Positions 47,161-59,082 of a stretch of DNA of 64,000 bases are shown here, piece by piece. How positions within the stretch are numbered: the stretch's first letter is position 1; each line of letters opens with the position of its first letter. A program made the translations under genes and the position numbers. The DNA lies in contig CM076280.1 of assembly GCA_038380795.1 (NCBI GenBank), forward strand, positions 8,295,501 through 8,359,500, in the 5' to 3' direction. This DNA comes from Pyrocephalus nanus. Its lineage: Eukaryota; Chordata; Aves; Passeriformes; Tyrannidae. The notes under the pieces are model-generated. The model had not been told where the DNA came from. It did not search any database and worked only from the letters and a program-made list of their open reading frames with translations.

Positions 47161-48629
47161 CTAACCAGGGGGAAGGCGGGAGGATTAGAGGAAAGAGAGA
47201 ATTTGAGTCAGGAATAATGAAGCAGTTTACAATAGATTTAATAACAGTAAAATCACACAGTAACTACCCAGGGACCAACAAAGGTAATCCTCTCAATATT
47301 ACTAGAGGAAAAAAAAAAAAAAAATCCAGATAAAGATGTTAAAGTCAGAGCAGCCAGTGAGGGCTGTGTGGTGGGGAGAGCAAATCAGTTTTAATTTTGT
47401 GTTTTCTAACATCTATCACGTATCATTTTTTATCTTCTTCCCTTGCTTTTTAAAATTTTTCTTCCAGGTTCAACAGGGCAGATCCCACAGCTTGTTTCCA
47501 CTGGAGTTATTTGGAGTAACTTCTCCCAGACTCTACACAAACAGTTTCAGGCTGATGTTGCAAATTCCCCCTTGAACTTCCCCAAAACACCTGGACTGTT
47601 CCTGGGACCTGTGGGGCAGGAGATTCATGAGATCTACATTTACCCCCAAGCTCCAGAGAAGAGACCAAAGTCAGTACCTGTGAACAAAGGCAACTAAATG
47701 AACTTCTCACAAATTCCTTCATGAATTTCTACATGGAATTTTCTCACTGTCAACCCTTGACTGGAACTGCCATCACCTGGTTCCTCTAAAAGAAGACACC
47801 AAAGGCAAGACAGAACAAACTTCCTCAGACCAAAAGGGCAATTCTGCACATGCCCAAGATTTCCTGGGATCAGGCTGCAGGATGCAGTTCAGGAAATGGA
47901 AAACAAACATTCCTGGGAGCAAGCTGTTGCTGGGAGGAGGAGAGGGGCTGCTTCTCTCCCTAAGGCACCCCAGGCAGAGAAAGGAAGTGTGGACCAGAAA
48001 ACAAGTGAATTTTTGATGGCAAGTTGACAGCAAAGTGCAAAGCCAGGCATCCATGGATGTGCTCCTCTCCCAGAAAAGGGCCACAGTTCTCAAATACTCC
48101 TCACACAGGAACCAGCATCCAAGTGTAACAGTGCCAGATCCAAGGCAGGAATTTGATACCAGTCAACCCCCTCATCTGACCAGGGCTGACTGACAACAAA
48201 CATCCAGCTCCCAGGATTCTGGAAGAGGCCTGTGCCAAGGCAACAATCCTGTTGTCCCTCTCTGGCAGATCTGCATGTTAATGCTGCAAACCCCTCCATC
48301 CCTCAGAGCTCTGCACTGCTGCCAGTCAGAGGAGCCACAACACAGACACCACAAACCCCACCCTGCTGACCAAATCTGCCACTCTACACCCAACACCAAA
48401 TGTGCCCACAGACAGACCTCAAACGTGGTCTAAACCCCCTCCACAGTCCCCTTTCTGGAACCCAAAGCTTCCAGGTTATTCTTCAACAAAGCAAGCACGC
48501 CTGGGGGGCCTGGAGCTCCTGCTCACTCACTACCTGAAGTGTCCACCTATTCTCCAAAAAAAACTGGGGGTATTTTAAGGCACCCAGATCTCTGGTCTCT
48601 GCCATCTGTCTCCTGATCTGCTCATAGCA

Positions 48630-49062
48630 CAGCTCACAGAAACATTTAGGCTGGAAAACACCTCCAAGATCATCGAGTCCAACCTGTGACCGATCATCGC
48701 TTCTGTCAACCAGATGATGGCACTGAGAGCCACACCCAGCCATTTTCTGAACACCCCCAGGGATGGGGACTCCATCACCTCCCTGGGCAACCCATTCCAA
48801 AGTTCGACAACCCCTTCCATGAAGAAATTCTTCCTGGTGTCCAACCTGACCCTCCCCTGGCACGGCTTGAGGCCGTTTCCTCTCATCCTGTCCCTTGTTC
48901 CCTGGGAGCAGAGCCCGACCCCACCTGGCTGCCCCCTCCTGTCAGGGAGCTGCAGAGAGTGAGAAGGTCCCTCCTGAGCCTCCTTTTCTCCAGGTTGAGC
49001 CCCCCAAGCCCTCCAGACCCTTCCCCAGATTTGCTACCCTTGTCTGGACACGTTTTACAGGT
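48630..49062 (-). mobile_element. CR1 LINE fragment with ORF2 C-terminus remnant
   Basis: The longest CR1 copy here, on the minus strand. Its minus-strand translation retains the typical end of the reverse-transcriptase frame (FFMEGVVELWNGLPREVMES, then PSLGVFRKWLG), followed by the 3' tail with GATGATCTTGGAGGTGTTTT-like sequence. It is 5'-truncated, with frame breaks, and cannot be active. Confidence 0.93.
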
Positions 49063-49254
49063 GCCTTAAGCTGTGTCTGTCACTCAGCTGGGACAATCCC
49101 AGCCCCGGGGGCCTCTGCAGGGGGTTTAATCAAGGCCAAGTGGAGGAGCCTCCCCGAAGTGGACGCTCCTTGTCGTCACTCCCAAGTTTCCACCGCCCGT
49201 GAAACATAAAACTTTCCCGCCCCGCCTGCTCCCGCCGCCTCCATCCCTCCCTTC

Positions 49255-49525
49255 TCCTTTTGTTAAAGCCTCCTGGCAACACCAAGTGTCACCTTCCCGG
49301 CGTTTTTTAATATGAATGTGAAATTAGTGAGGTTTGCCCTTTCCCCTGGCGGACAGAATCCTCTGTTATTAAAAAGTAAAGCACTTTAATAATGAAAACT
49401 TTTTCTCTTTTTCCTGTGTTTTAACTGTTTAAAATTAATGAGAAGGGCAGAACGGTTGTCAAAGCGATATTGAAAGCCGGGTAGCCAGGACCGAATAAGC
49501 ACGAAAATCCCTCCAGAGTGTTAAA
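49255..49525. promoter_or_regulatory. Candidate conserved non-coding element
   Basis: Unique sequence with TTTTTTAATATGAATGTGAA, ATTAGTGAGG, AAAGCACTTTAATAATGAAA, TTTAAAATTAATGAG and CAAAGCGATATTGAAAGCC. It lies just left of the CR1 copy's 5' end, with CpGs retained. Its composition resembles developmental enhancers; function is inference. Confidence 0.33.
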
Positions 49526-50149
49526 TAAACAGTGCTTCAGCCCCCTCTGAATCCCTGTGTTGGTTATTGTATACATTCTGTAACAGCACTCAGAATAGAT
49601 CTGAGCACCGGGGAGGCAGAAAGGTTTCAGAATTCCAATAAAGGCCTCAAATTAAAGACAGCCTGGTGCGAATTCCAGGAGAAAATTAAAGAGACCTCAA
49701 GCTTAAGTGACAGGTGACTTGCTTCTGTGTCACAACTGTCAGGGGATTTAGTGATAATATGGCAATATATTACAAAGGACTTTTCTTATTCCCCCCTTTA
49801 GGTTTCAAAATGAGGCATCTCTTCTTCCTGGTGCTGGGGGGAAATAAAAAAAAAGAAAAGAAAAAGACAAAAATGAGGGATAAAAAAACCCTAGGTGCAT
49901 AATTTTTAAAGTGTGAGGTCAGTCCAAGAGATATAAATAAAAAACAAAGCAAATGGCAGGAAATATAATGTCCTCAGAAAACAGCTTCTCCCCTCCTCCC
50001 ATCCCCACCTTGCCTTTTATCCCCTTCAGCCCCTGGAGACAGATCTCATTTTAAAATTGCACCCTAATGGGCAGGAAAAAAACCCCCTGTGTTTGATTCC
50101 TGCCTTCCAGGGAGGTTCATCTAAAAAAACAACAAACCCAAACCACCCC

Positions 50150-50226
<77 letters not shown>
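50150..50226. repeat. AAT trinucleotide microsatellite
   Basis: About 25 uninterrupted AAT units, the longest pure microsatellite in the window. On the DDX31 transcript strand it reads ATT. Confidence 0.97.
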
Positions 50227-50229
<3 letters not shown>

Positions 50230-50907
50230 TAAATCTAAATTTAAAACTGACTCAGAGGCAAACTGTGAAAAATAAAACCTGCCCACGACGTGAGTGTCTG
50301 GACAGATCAAATAAAGCAGTGCCACTGAAGTGCAGGGAAGCCATCCCATGTGCTTTACTCACACCAAGCAAGCTTTAATCCTGCTTGTATCCTGCTTTGG
50401 ATGAACAGGACAATTAATCTGAGACCTTTCCACGTTTTTCCAAGATAAAAGCCTGCCCCAGAGGTTTGCTTGATCTAAATTTGTTACATCTGTTAAAAAA
50501 GCAGCGCTGTGGCCACTCTGGAGAAACCAGTGGGACAGGAGAACTTTCTCTGCCTTGTGGTTCCTTAAAAGCCTGTTCTGACAGATCCTGAACCACTGGC
50601 AAAATGACTGTGGACAATTAAAGTGTTTGTGAGCTAAAAGAAGGGAAGCAGGGAAGGAAGTCTGGGTGCAACGTTATTTAACCAGTTCAAGGCATCAGGA
50701 AAACTCCTCCCAATGCCAACTCCACCAGGAAAACTCCTTCTGTCAGAAGAAGGAAACTTCCAGGGATGAAGATGGCAAGTTTTAGGTTTGAGAGGTTGGG
50801 ATAAGTACTGAAAACTTCTGATTTCATTAAAATAATATGATAATGAAAAAGGAATTGAGACACAGTAAGACCAGACAGAGATAGAAAAGTTCATTTCTAA
50901 AAGAGTA

Positions 50908-50963
50908 AAAAAAAAAAAAAAAAAAAAAGAAAAAAAGAAAAAAGAAAGAAAAAAAGAAAGAGA
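50908..50963. repeat. A-rich simple repeat
   Basis: A run of about 20 A residues followed by AAAAAG and AAAGAAAG units. On the DDX31 sense strand it is T-rich. Confidence 0.9.
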
Positions 50964-53432
50964 TGGGGGGGCAAAAAAACCCCACCACCAAAAAGCCTGG
51001 CTGTAACATCTCCTGCTTCCATTACACTTCAAAACAAAATGAAGGATTTTGTTTTAATAACAACTTTTTACTAACCTCCACACACCTTCTCTAGAACTCA
51101 CCAAGTCCCCCTGCCCCCCTCCATAAAAGTTGAAAGATCAAATTTATTCTCTTTGTAGGCAGGTGAACATTCACACGCCCAGACATAGCCACATATATAT
51201 TTTATACACCTAAATATAAAATATACATTTTACAGGCACTTCAGCTTGCTCCCTGGCTGCACACACAGAAGCCCAAAAAATACATGTTCCAACGTGGTAC
51301 TTATAATGGACTTGAGTTGAGGCAATGAGAACTGAAGAGCATCATAATGAGGTTCCTGTGTGCACCTATAATATATACATGACTCAGTGCATGCCGAGCT
51401 GATCAGCAAAGCTCACACTCTCTCCAATGGCAACACCACCACTGCATCAGCCTCAGCTCCTCCTGACACCTCCCTCCCTGTCCCACTCAGTGTCCCCCAG
51501 TTTACTGTACTGCCTGCATGGCAAACTCCCAGGATTTAACAGAGATTAACCCTCCTCAAACCTTGGGAAATGCCCCTGCAGCCTTCTGGGGCAGCGCTGC
51601 TGACCACTCACAGAGCCCTGCTGGCAGCAAAACAGCCAACAAACACAATGGATCCTGACTGCATTTATTGTATTTTCCCAGGTAACTCCTGGTGGGGTCT
51701 ATTTTATATTGATGGAACTGCTGCACTTTCATCCCCATTAAACGACACAGAATTTTTCCCATCAACCGCATTCCTCAGTCCCAATCCTTTCAGATTCTGG
51801 GTCACCCAAAAATTGGTTAGTCTGTGTTTATGAATTCCTGCAGCAGATTAAGACCCTCCAACAGCCACAGTGGATGTGTCTCAGCTCCAGTGGAGTCAGC
51901 AGCACGGCCCCACTCGCTTTGATGTCAGAGGGAAAAGAAGAATTTAATCCCACCTTTGACTGCAAGTGAAAGGAAGCAGCTCCTTCTGTGCCACCTCCCT
52001 GCCATGGCAGGGCCTGCCCAGCAGCACAGCTGAGCCAAACCAGGGGGACAGCCCCAACCCCAAACAGGGTTTGGGAAAAGGGGAAAGCCAAAAGTAGAGT
52101 ATTGAAAAAAAAAAAAAAAATCTGTGCTTAAATATGCAGACTGAAATACCAATTTGATCAGTCTTGGGAGCAAGAAGGTTTGTTGGCTTTTAAGTGCTGT
52201 TCCAAAGGCATTTTCTCCTGCCACTTTTTAAGACTTAAATTATAATTTCCTGGAACAAAACATGGTTTGTTTTTTTTTTTCCCCCCACTTTCCACAAAAA
52301 GAACATTTGTCCTCAAGCCCAGAACAGATAACATTCTGCCCAACGTCAGCAACAAATTTAAAGTGCAATTTCTGCATAAATATTATTGGTGAAAAACTCT
52401 CCAGAGGAAACCCAAAGTTACCCCCCCCATGAGCACATTTGGGAGAAAAGCATTTACACACAGAAGAACCATTAAAAATAATTTCTGCATTAACAAAGCC
52501 CACCAAAACTTTCACACATTTGCTGAGTTAAGAGGTCATATCCTAGGCATGATGATATTTAAAATACAGGCATTACAGGCTGATTTCAGCCAAAAACTGT
52601 GCAGTGGTGGGAAAGAGCTTTCAACAGAGCTGCCCAGAAAGCTCAGATCTGGCTTTCTGTGAGGCACAGGGTGTGTGCAGGGACACTGAACATCTTTCAA
52701 AAGGATGTTTACCAAGAACACCACAGCCATCCCCGGGAAACGAGGCGGCTCATCCACGGCGAGCACGAGCAGGGAGAACAGCACCAAGAGGGGGAAAAAA
52801 AAAAAAGAGCTGCTGCATCATGCCTGACACATTCTTGACTTCCAGTCAAAATGAGGGTTCTTGGAGGATTTAATTTGCCAGGATGCAGCAACGCCCGAGA
52901 CATCAATTGCAAATGACTGAATTCTGTGAATTAGCAGCTTGAAGGCAGACCCAAAGCTGGCCCAAGTCAATAAAGAGGTGCCTGACGAGCCAGGGAGCTT
53001 TGGTTTAGGCTCCAAGTGAATACAGATGATAAAAAAACCCCCCACTCTATGTAACACATCACCAAATATATTTTCCTTATTTCTTCAGAGAAGTTTAGTG
53101 CCATTTGTCATCTCCAACAGTATTTTAGGGCAGAAAAAACCAGGAAGAACAGAAATATTGAAGGGGGGGGGGAAACAAACCCTAAGCTTTTGCAGCCAGA
53201 AGCCTTTGTTGTTTTTTACAAAGATAACTGCTGAAGAGCTAGTAAGCAACTGCTTTTTGGGGACAAGAAAGACCGAAAAATTGTGATATAAGGCAGTTCT
53301 GTAATTATTTGGACTGGCTGACATCATGGCTATACCAACCCTCGTGTTGTAAAGAAGCTGAGGCAGGAATACTTGTGGTGTTTAACTGGTAAATGAAAAC
53401 TGGAGCAGTTCCAAACCAGCAGAGTAACTCAC

Positions 53433-53514
53433 CTTCCTTCCTGGTCTGTGCAACTTGAAGCGATCATCTTTCATCAGGCTGGTTAACACCTTCTCCATCT
53501 TCATCTCTGAAACA
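53433..53514 (-). CDS. DDX31: DDX31 coding exon (VSEMKMEKVL)
   Basis: The minus-strand exon of 82 bases follows an acceptor ending TGCCTCAG. Its first base completes an Asn codon, and it encodes VSEMKMEKVLTSLMKDDRFK and LHRPGRK before donor AAG|gtgagt. It corresponds to the vertebrate DDX31 segment INVSEIKMEDIL just after the helicase core. The phases match the exon at 58943-59082 upstream and the exon at 47049-47160 downstream. No catalytic residues are expected in this linker. Confidence 0.94.
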
Positions 53515-54195
53515 CTGAGGCAACAAAGACAAAAAATTTACCATTTCTCCTACTTAGAAATACGGAGTGGAACGAGCCACAGACTGGAAACACTTGAACA
53601 AAAAAGATTGAGATTTACACGTTCAACTTAAGGATTTGTCCATGAGAAACATGAGGTCTTAGCCCAGACAATCCCTCAGCAACCCTCAAATTGTTACTAC
53701 TGTAAAATCTTGGCCCCAGTTAAACTCACTCTGTGTCACAGAGACAGTTTCACCCACAATCTGGTCAGGTGTTTTAAGTCACCAACACACACTCCAGTCC
53801 TAACAGAGCATCAAAATAACTGAGGGTGGACTTTGAGTTCACTGAAAGTCTCCTTGGCTCTCAACCAGAGGAACTGATAGTAAGAAAAAACTTTAGGTCT
53901 TTAACTACACTTCCATTATTTTCAGAATTTTTCTTTCCTTTCACTGGGAAGCACCAAGACAATCAGGAACCATCTGGTTACGTTTTCCATTAAAAGAAAC
54001 TCAAGACAAGAGTTGAAGCAGCTCATAACAATAATGTTTCTTGTAGATTTGCTTTGTAACTCCAAAGAATAAGATCTGCAACCTCCATCTTGAACCAAGA
54101 GGTTGTCAAACATTTCATTGTACATTTGATGCCAAGGGCAGGGAGCAGGAGGTGTTTGGTTAGTTGTGCAACTGTGAGAAAGAGATTGACTGTGA

Positions 54196-54213
54196 CACAC
54201 ACACACACACACA
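54196..54213. repeat. CA dinucleotide microsatellite
   Basis: About eight to nine CA units in a DDX31 intron. Confidence 0.85.
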
Positions 54214-55819
54214 GAGGCTGCAAACATGTGCTCCACTTACTCTGCCACTTCTCCTGCAACTTGCCTCTCCCAGTTTAGCTTCCAGAAACTCTGGAATAAG
54301 AGACACTCAACTCTCATTCAAAGGATTGAAATGCTTTGCTGTTTACATACCTTTGTTTCCACCTCCCCATTAGAGACCATGCTCCAAAAATTAGGGGCTA
54401 AAGCTGTGTAAAGACACAGCTCCTTCCTCTCATAGTGACTCAGAGGATAACAACAAAATCCCAAGGATCTTCTCCTATCAAGCCAATTCTCCCACACCTT
54501 CCTTCCTTCTGGTCACATCATCACTCTTTCCCACAAGATCTACATTATTCCAACTCCTGGCTACCTTGCCTGGGTCGAAGCTCAGAGACACCTCCCAATG
54601 GACACACTCACCCTCCAACTCATTTATAGCCTCAAAAGCCACCTTTGACACCAGATACAGGGTTTCATTTCCTTCCCTGTTCTGAGAACTCACCTTCCCT
54701 CTCATCTGAAGTGCAAAGCCCAAGCCCAGCCCATCAGGGACCCCACAGCATTTTTTTTTACATGCAGGAGCCTCAGTCAGCTGTCCTAGCCAGGCTTCAC
54801 ACTGGGCATTTATTTTCATTCTGTCGACTCACATTCCTCCTGTAGACTCAACCAGATGATTTATTCTCCAGTCCTGCTTGCAAGACACTGCTGGGCACTG
54901 CCATGGCCCAGATATGGAAATGCTTACAAACCTGCTTCATTTCCAAGCAAACAGTCCTACTTAGAGGTGCATTTAAAGGAGCCTAGGAATTCTTTGTCCT
55001 CTTTAACACTGTCTTATGGGGCACACACGCACCAGGTGACAACACAGGAACAGCTGTGCAGCTCCAGGCCATTAATATTACAGCTGCATCCAAACTGGGT
55101 CCCGTTTCCAAAGGGAATTACTCAGATCACAAAGGCTGAAGTTTGTGGGCCCAAATTTTCAGTAACGGGCAAAGGTCATTTCCAGCAAAGAGATTCTTTT
55201 CCTTTTAATACCAGAATAAATCACAAATGCACAGAAGCCAAGGAGTTCATTTGGGATGACATCAATCTTAAGGAAGAGAGAAATCTTTGGGGTCCAATAG
55301 TTCTCAGATGGCTGGAAAGGTGCCTGTGGGTTCTGAAAGGAAACACTGCTGATATTCTTCAATTTGTAAAGTACAGCAAGAAATTGTAAGAACAAGGATA
55401 CTGTTTTCACTCAAAGCTCTCTAAACACCTGGCCAGCAGGAATGGATGAATCTTTGCCATACAGTGTACAGTGATCATCACCTGCTTCCCAGTCCTTCCC
55501 CCAGTTAAAGCAAAAAATACTTTTACTTTTTGCAATCTGCCTTTTCAACCCCCCCCAGGGCACAAGGAGAGGAAAAGAGGTGGCCCAGAGGAGCAGGGAC
55601 GGCCCTGTATGGGAGCCCAGCCCCACTGCTGTGCAGCTGGGAGATTCCTTCGCAGGGAAAGGCGGGGGAGCGATGGGGGGGAAAAGGGAAATGGAGCATA
55701 AAACGACAACCGAGGGTTTCTCTGTTTGGTTTCGAAACGTAGAACAGTAAATTAAAACATAAATGGCAACCACTTAAGCAAGAGAAAAGCAGGCCTCCCC
55801 CTCCCCACCCCCGCCAAAG

Positions 55820-56110
55820 GTGGCTTTGACGCGGCTATGAATGAAAATGTCAAACCTTTGACATTGATTTGTCGGAGTTGTCACCCCCTCTCCCCGATCC
55901 TCCCCTCGCCTGGCGCGACGCCAGCGCAGCAGAACAGATCTGCGAGCCTGGTTCACAGCGGGGAGCAGCCAGGGGAGCAGGGGAGGGGGGTCTGCACAAC
56001 CCAGGAGAAGGGAGAGAAACGACTCGTGCCTTCACGGTGATGCCTTTCCCTTTATAAATTAGTTAGGCCGCCGTTAGGAGATAAAGAAATTATCTGATAG
56101 CTGTCGAGGC
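55820..56110. promoter_or_regulatory. Candidate conserved element with 20-base palindrome
   Basis: A CpG-containing unique block. At 55846-55865 it carries AATGTCAAACCTTTGACATT, a perfect inverted repeat with 9-base arms and a CC centre; one strand contains CCTTTGA, a TCF/LEF-like core. Farther right are ATAAATTAGTTAGG and AAGAAATTATCTGATAGC. An enhancer role is inference. Confidence 0.33.
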
Positions 56111-57109
56111 AGGCGCTGCGAGATTGCAGCTGAAGGGACTAAAAGAGACATAAAGGAAAGGGGGGGAAAAAAAAAAAAAGTGAACCTCACAGACTTTCCT
56201 CCTGCTTCTCGTCTCCTCCCTTTGAAGGAAAATCTGTTCGCTGTGCTCGGGAGCTGAGATAGAATCTTTAAGAAAAAAAAGAAGAGAGAGAGAGGGAGGA
56301 AATAGGAAACACGCAGGAAACGTGAGTGTGCATGTTGTGCACGCAGGAATTTACAGCTGGGGAGAGGAGCCACAACTTCGAGCCGCACAAAGGCCGAGCA
56401 GAAAGTTGCAGCTTCCCCCGAGCCCCACCGGGAATTCCCGATCTCAGCAGAGCCAAAGTGAGATCGTTTTGGCAAAGGCTGACGCTGCTTTTCCGCAGTG
56501 GAAGCCAAGGAGAGGCTTCAGGTACCGGTGAAAATTAATTGCGAGCGATTTCCAATTTCAAAGGCAGTCATCTCTAATTCCGAAGTGGATTTTCATCCAG
56601 GAACAAAGCCGTGTCTGCTCTCATTACTTCCGACTCTCAACATTCCTGGACTTACTCCCATGCATGCTGGGGTGGGTGGAGGGGTTTAGGAAAAAACTCT
56701 GGGTTGGATCCTCATCTGCTGTGAACCAGCACAGCACCGCTCGTTTACACCAGCTGAAGGCTGCAGGGACCCATCTCACGCTTTGTCTTCTTCAAAATAC
56801 ATATTTTATGAAGTATTTACATTTCAATAAACCCAGCGGGAATTTCATTTAAAAAAAAAAATAAAAAGAGGAAAAAAACCCGACCAAAACCCAAAACAAA
56901 TTAAAACCAATTTCACCGCACACACTCGTCCCCCACAAAAACTCGAGAGGTTTAAAGATTTAGCAAAGAATAAAAAAATAATAATAATAATAAAAAAAAG
57001 CCAACTCCAGTAACTTGTGCAGACCAAGTCAAAAGCTACAAAGACTCAGGGTAAAGAACAAAAATGAGCAGAGCTGAAGAGGCTCGGTGACAGTCCAACA
57101 CATGCTGTC

Positions 57110-57205
57110 TTTCGCCCTCGCACTGAATTAAATTGTCAGGATTATCACCATAATGCTCTGTTTATGAAGGGTAACGGCAATTTGTGCTGATGGCACTTGC
57201 TGCCT
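57110..57205. promoter_or_regulatory. Candidate conserved non-coding element
   Basis: Unique sequence with TGAATTAAATTGTCAGGATT, ACCATAATGCTCTG and CGGCAATTTGTGCTG. It is low in simple repeats and lies within a DDX31 intron. The regulatory reading is inference. Confidence 0.22.
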
Positions 57206-58942
57206 TTAGCTCCAAGCTGCCTTCCTGCATCTTCTCTGCAATTCATCAGCTCCCTGCTCTGTCCTGGTGCCCCTTCCCACATCCATGTGGGAAGAGCGGA
57301 GGCCATGGGGCTGCGAGCGGGCCGATGGCCCTCCCGTGCCAATTAGACACTTGCTTTCTTCCCTCTGAAGATGGGGGTCAAGGAAGGCAAATTACACTCC
57401 CTTTTTGGCCAGTCCTTTATCTGCAGGGCAGCACGTTTTATGAAGAACATAAAACACACAAACACGAAAAGACAATCCCCCAGAGCTGTTCGGCTCCGAA
57501 AAGTGAAGGAAAAAATAAATTCACATAAACCTGCCCCTGCTCCTTCAGAGTCTTCTACAGATTCCTGAAGATTCCAGCTCAACAACAGGTCCCCTTAGCA
57601 GATGTAATTACCAGCCTGAGCGAACTTAAAACTTGTTAAAACCCAACCAAATTGGATAAAAGCGTGAACATTTAAAATAAAAGGGAGGCAAATTTCCCTC
57701 TCCTTCCCCTAACGCCTCCAAAATATTATAAAATAGAAAAATAGAACTTTCCACTTGGAGTTAAAAATTCACAATTATGTGGGATTTCACCTTTAAATGT
57801 CAGTGCTGTTTGTTACATGAAAAAAAGCCCCTGTCAGCTTAGCCTTCCATGTCTTGCTGGTGTCTGCTTAATAGATAGTTACCTGGGATGATGGATGGCT
57901 CTTTGTTAGACCACTAAATGGCTCACAGCCTAGAATAAGCCTGTATTTACTGCCAACAATTGTTTGTTTCAAGGATGCAAAACCAAATCCGATTCCAAGC
58001 AGCTCCACCCGACAGAGACACGAGAAATAAAAGAGAACTAATTTGTGCACGAGTTTCCAGGGCTCCATCAACACTGGTACAACAGTGAGGGGACTCTGCT
58101 GATGTTCTCAAACGCTGAGAGACAGCAGTGCAGGCAGCAAGGGGAGTCACACAGCCCCACCTGAGGAGGCTCCAGACCCACCAGCACTCCTGCCTAGCAA
58201 TGTGGGCAAACAGTTGTGGGTTTTCCCCACAAAAGGATCATTGTGAAAGAAGAGATGGACTAAAAATCTCATCACGTGGTGGCCACCAGGTGCCTGATTG
58301 CACACTGGGCAGGTCCTTACTGAGCCTGGCTTGCTCTCCTTACTGTCTACTCCCAAGTCTAAGCTAGAGCTGATGTAGGAGAAGCCTTCCCAAGGCTTGG
58401 AAGCACACCCCACTTTTGGTTGCAGAGTCCACCCTCCACTTTGCCTTCCAGGACTGTCACAAGCCACTTAAACAACATATCTTGGTCCATCACCTGCCAG
58501 GTATGACCCACATCTCCCCAGCAGTTTCTCCACCAGATCTCTCCTGAAGAGGAATCACAATCTCTGGTAACACCTCTGATAATATGGTGCCATGCAGGCA
58601 GATGGCCAGGGAGCATCTGACAGGCTCGTTTGACTCGTGATCTCCACGATTTGAACCCCGGGCCGGAGAGAAAACAACGGGGTGAAAAAAAGACCCCTGA
58701 TTATTGTCTCCTCTCTGCCCCTCACCACACACACACCCTCACTTCACGCACAACCTGCCAGGCTGATGATTTTCACACGCTTCCCTCTTTCTCCTTTCGC
58801 TAGTCTGGGGCCAGTCCCGGATCACGAGAATTAATAAACCCTTATTAAAACCTGCACGAGACGCGGTCCCGCTGCAAGTGCCACGGAAGGTTAATTAGCG
58901 AGGACGAAGCGAAGAAAACTTTCGCTCGCGTTTCTGACTCAC

Positions 58943-59082
58943 TTAATCTTGTGAGAAGCCAGCAAGCTGACATATCCTGCCTCCGAAGGCGCCAGGACGA
59001 GCAGGCTGTTCCCGTGGCAGCCAATGCGAGCCGTCCTCCCGATCCGGTGGATGTATTCCGCAGGTGAAGCCGGAGCGTTGCA
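58943..59082 (-). CDS. DDX31: DDX31 coding exon (helicase motif VI)
   Basis: DDX31 is a nucleolar DEAD-box RNA helicase of the yeast Dbp7 branch, acting in large ribosomal subunit assembly. This minus-strand exon of 140 bases begins after TCCGAAG and reads [20 protein letters not shown], then [20 protein letters not shown] and [14 protein letters not shown] is motif VI, whose arginines contact the ATP phosphates and couple hydrolysis to strand separation. The exon ends AA|gtgagt, completing Asn in the next exon. The first residue is Cys (TGC), where the family usually has Tyr (QYNAP). The surrounding exon is CpG-rich. Confidence 0.97.

Larger units (their letters stand above)
47161..53432 (-). 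other. DDX31: DDX31 intron
   Basis: A 6.3-kb phase-0 intron. It contains a minus-strand CR1 fragment (48630-49062), a unique block with homeodomain-type cores (49255-49525), a long AAT microsatellite (50150-50226), and A-rich runs at about 50908-50963 and 52106-52121. No further exon was recognised. Confidence 0.85.
53515..58942 (-). other. DDX31: DDX31 intron
   Basis: A 5.4-kb phase-2 intron. It includes a (CA)n tract at about 54196-54213, a CpG-bearing block with a 20-base palindrome (55820-56110), A-rich runs at about 56163-56180 and 56850-56880, and an AT-rich block near 57110-57200. No additional exon was recognised. Confidence 0.85.

Noticed and set aside
47443..47697. Plus-strand frame of 84 codons with protein-like wording
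   Set aside because: It lies just right of a DDX31 exon in an intron, on the opposite strand. I could not link it to any family, and flanking splice signals are unconvincing.
54856..55389. Plus-strand open frame of 177 codons antisense to DDX31 intron
   Set aside because: No family resemblance and no supporting signals; antisense transcription cannot be judged from sequence.
58640..58665. Possible tRNA B-box (minus-strand GGTTCAAATC)
   Set aside because: The flanking bases do not pair into a T-arm, and no A-box or cloverleaf is present.
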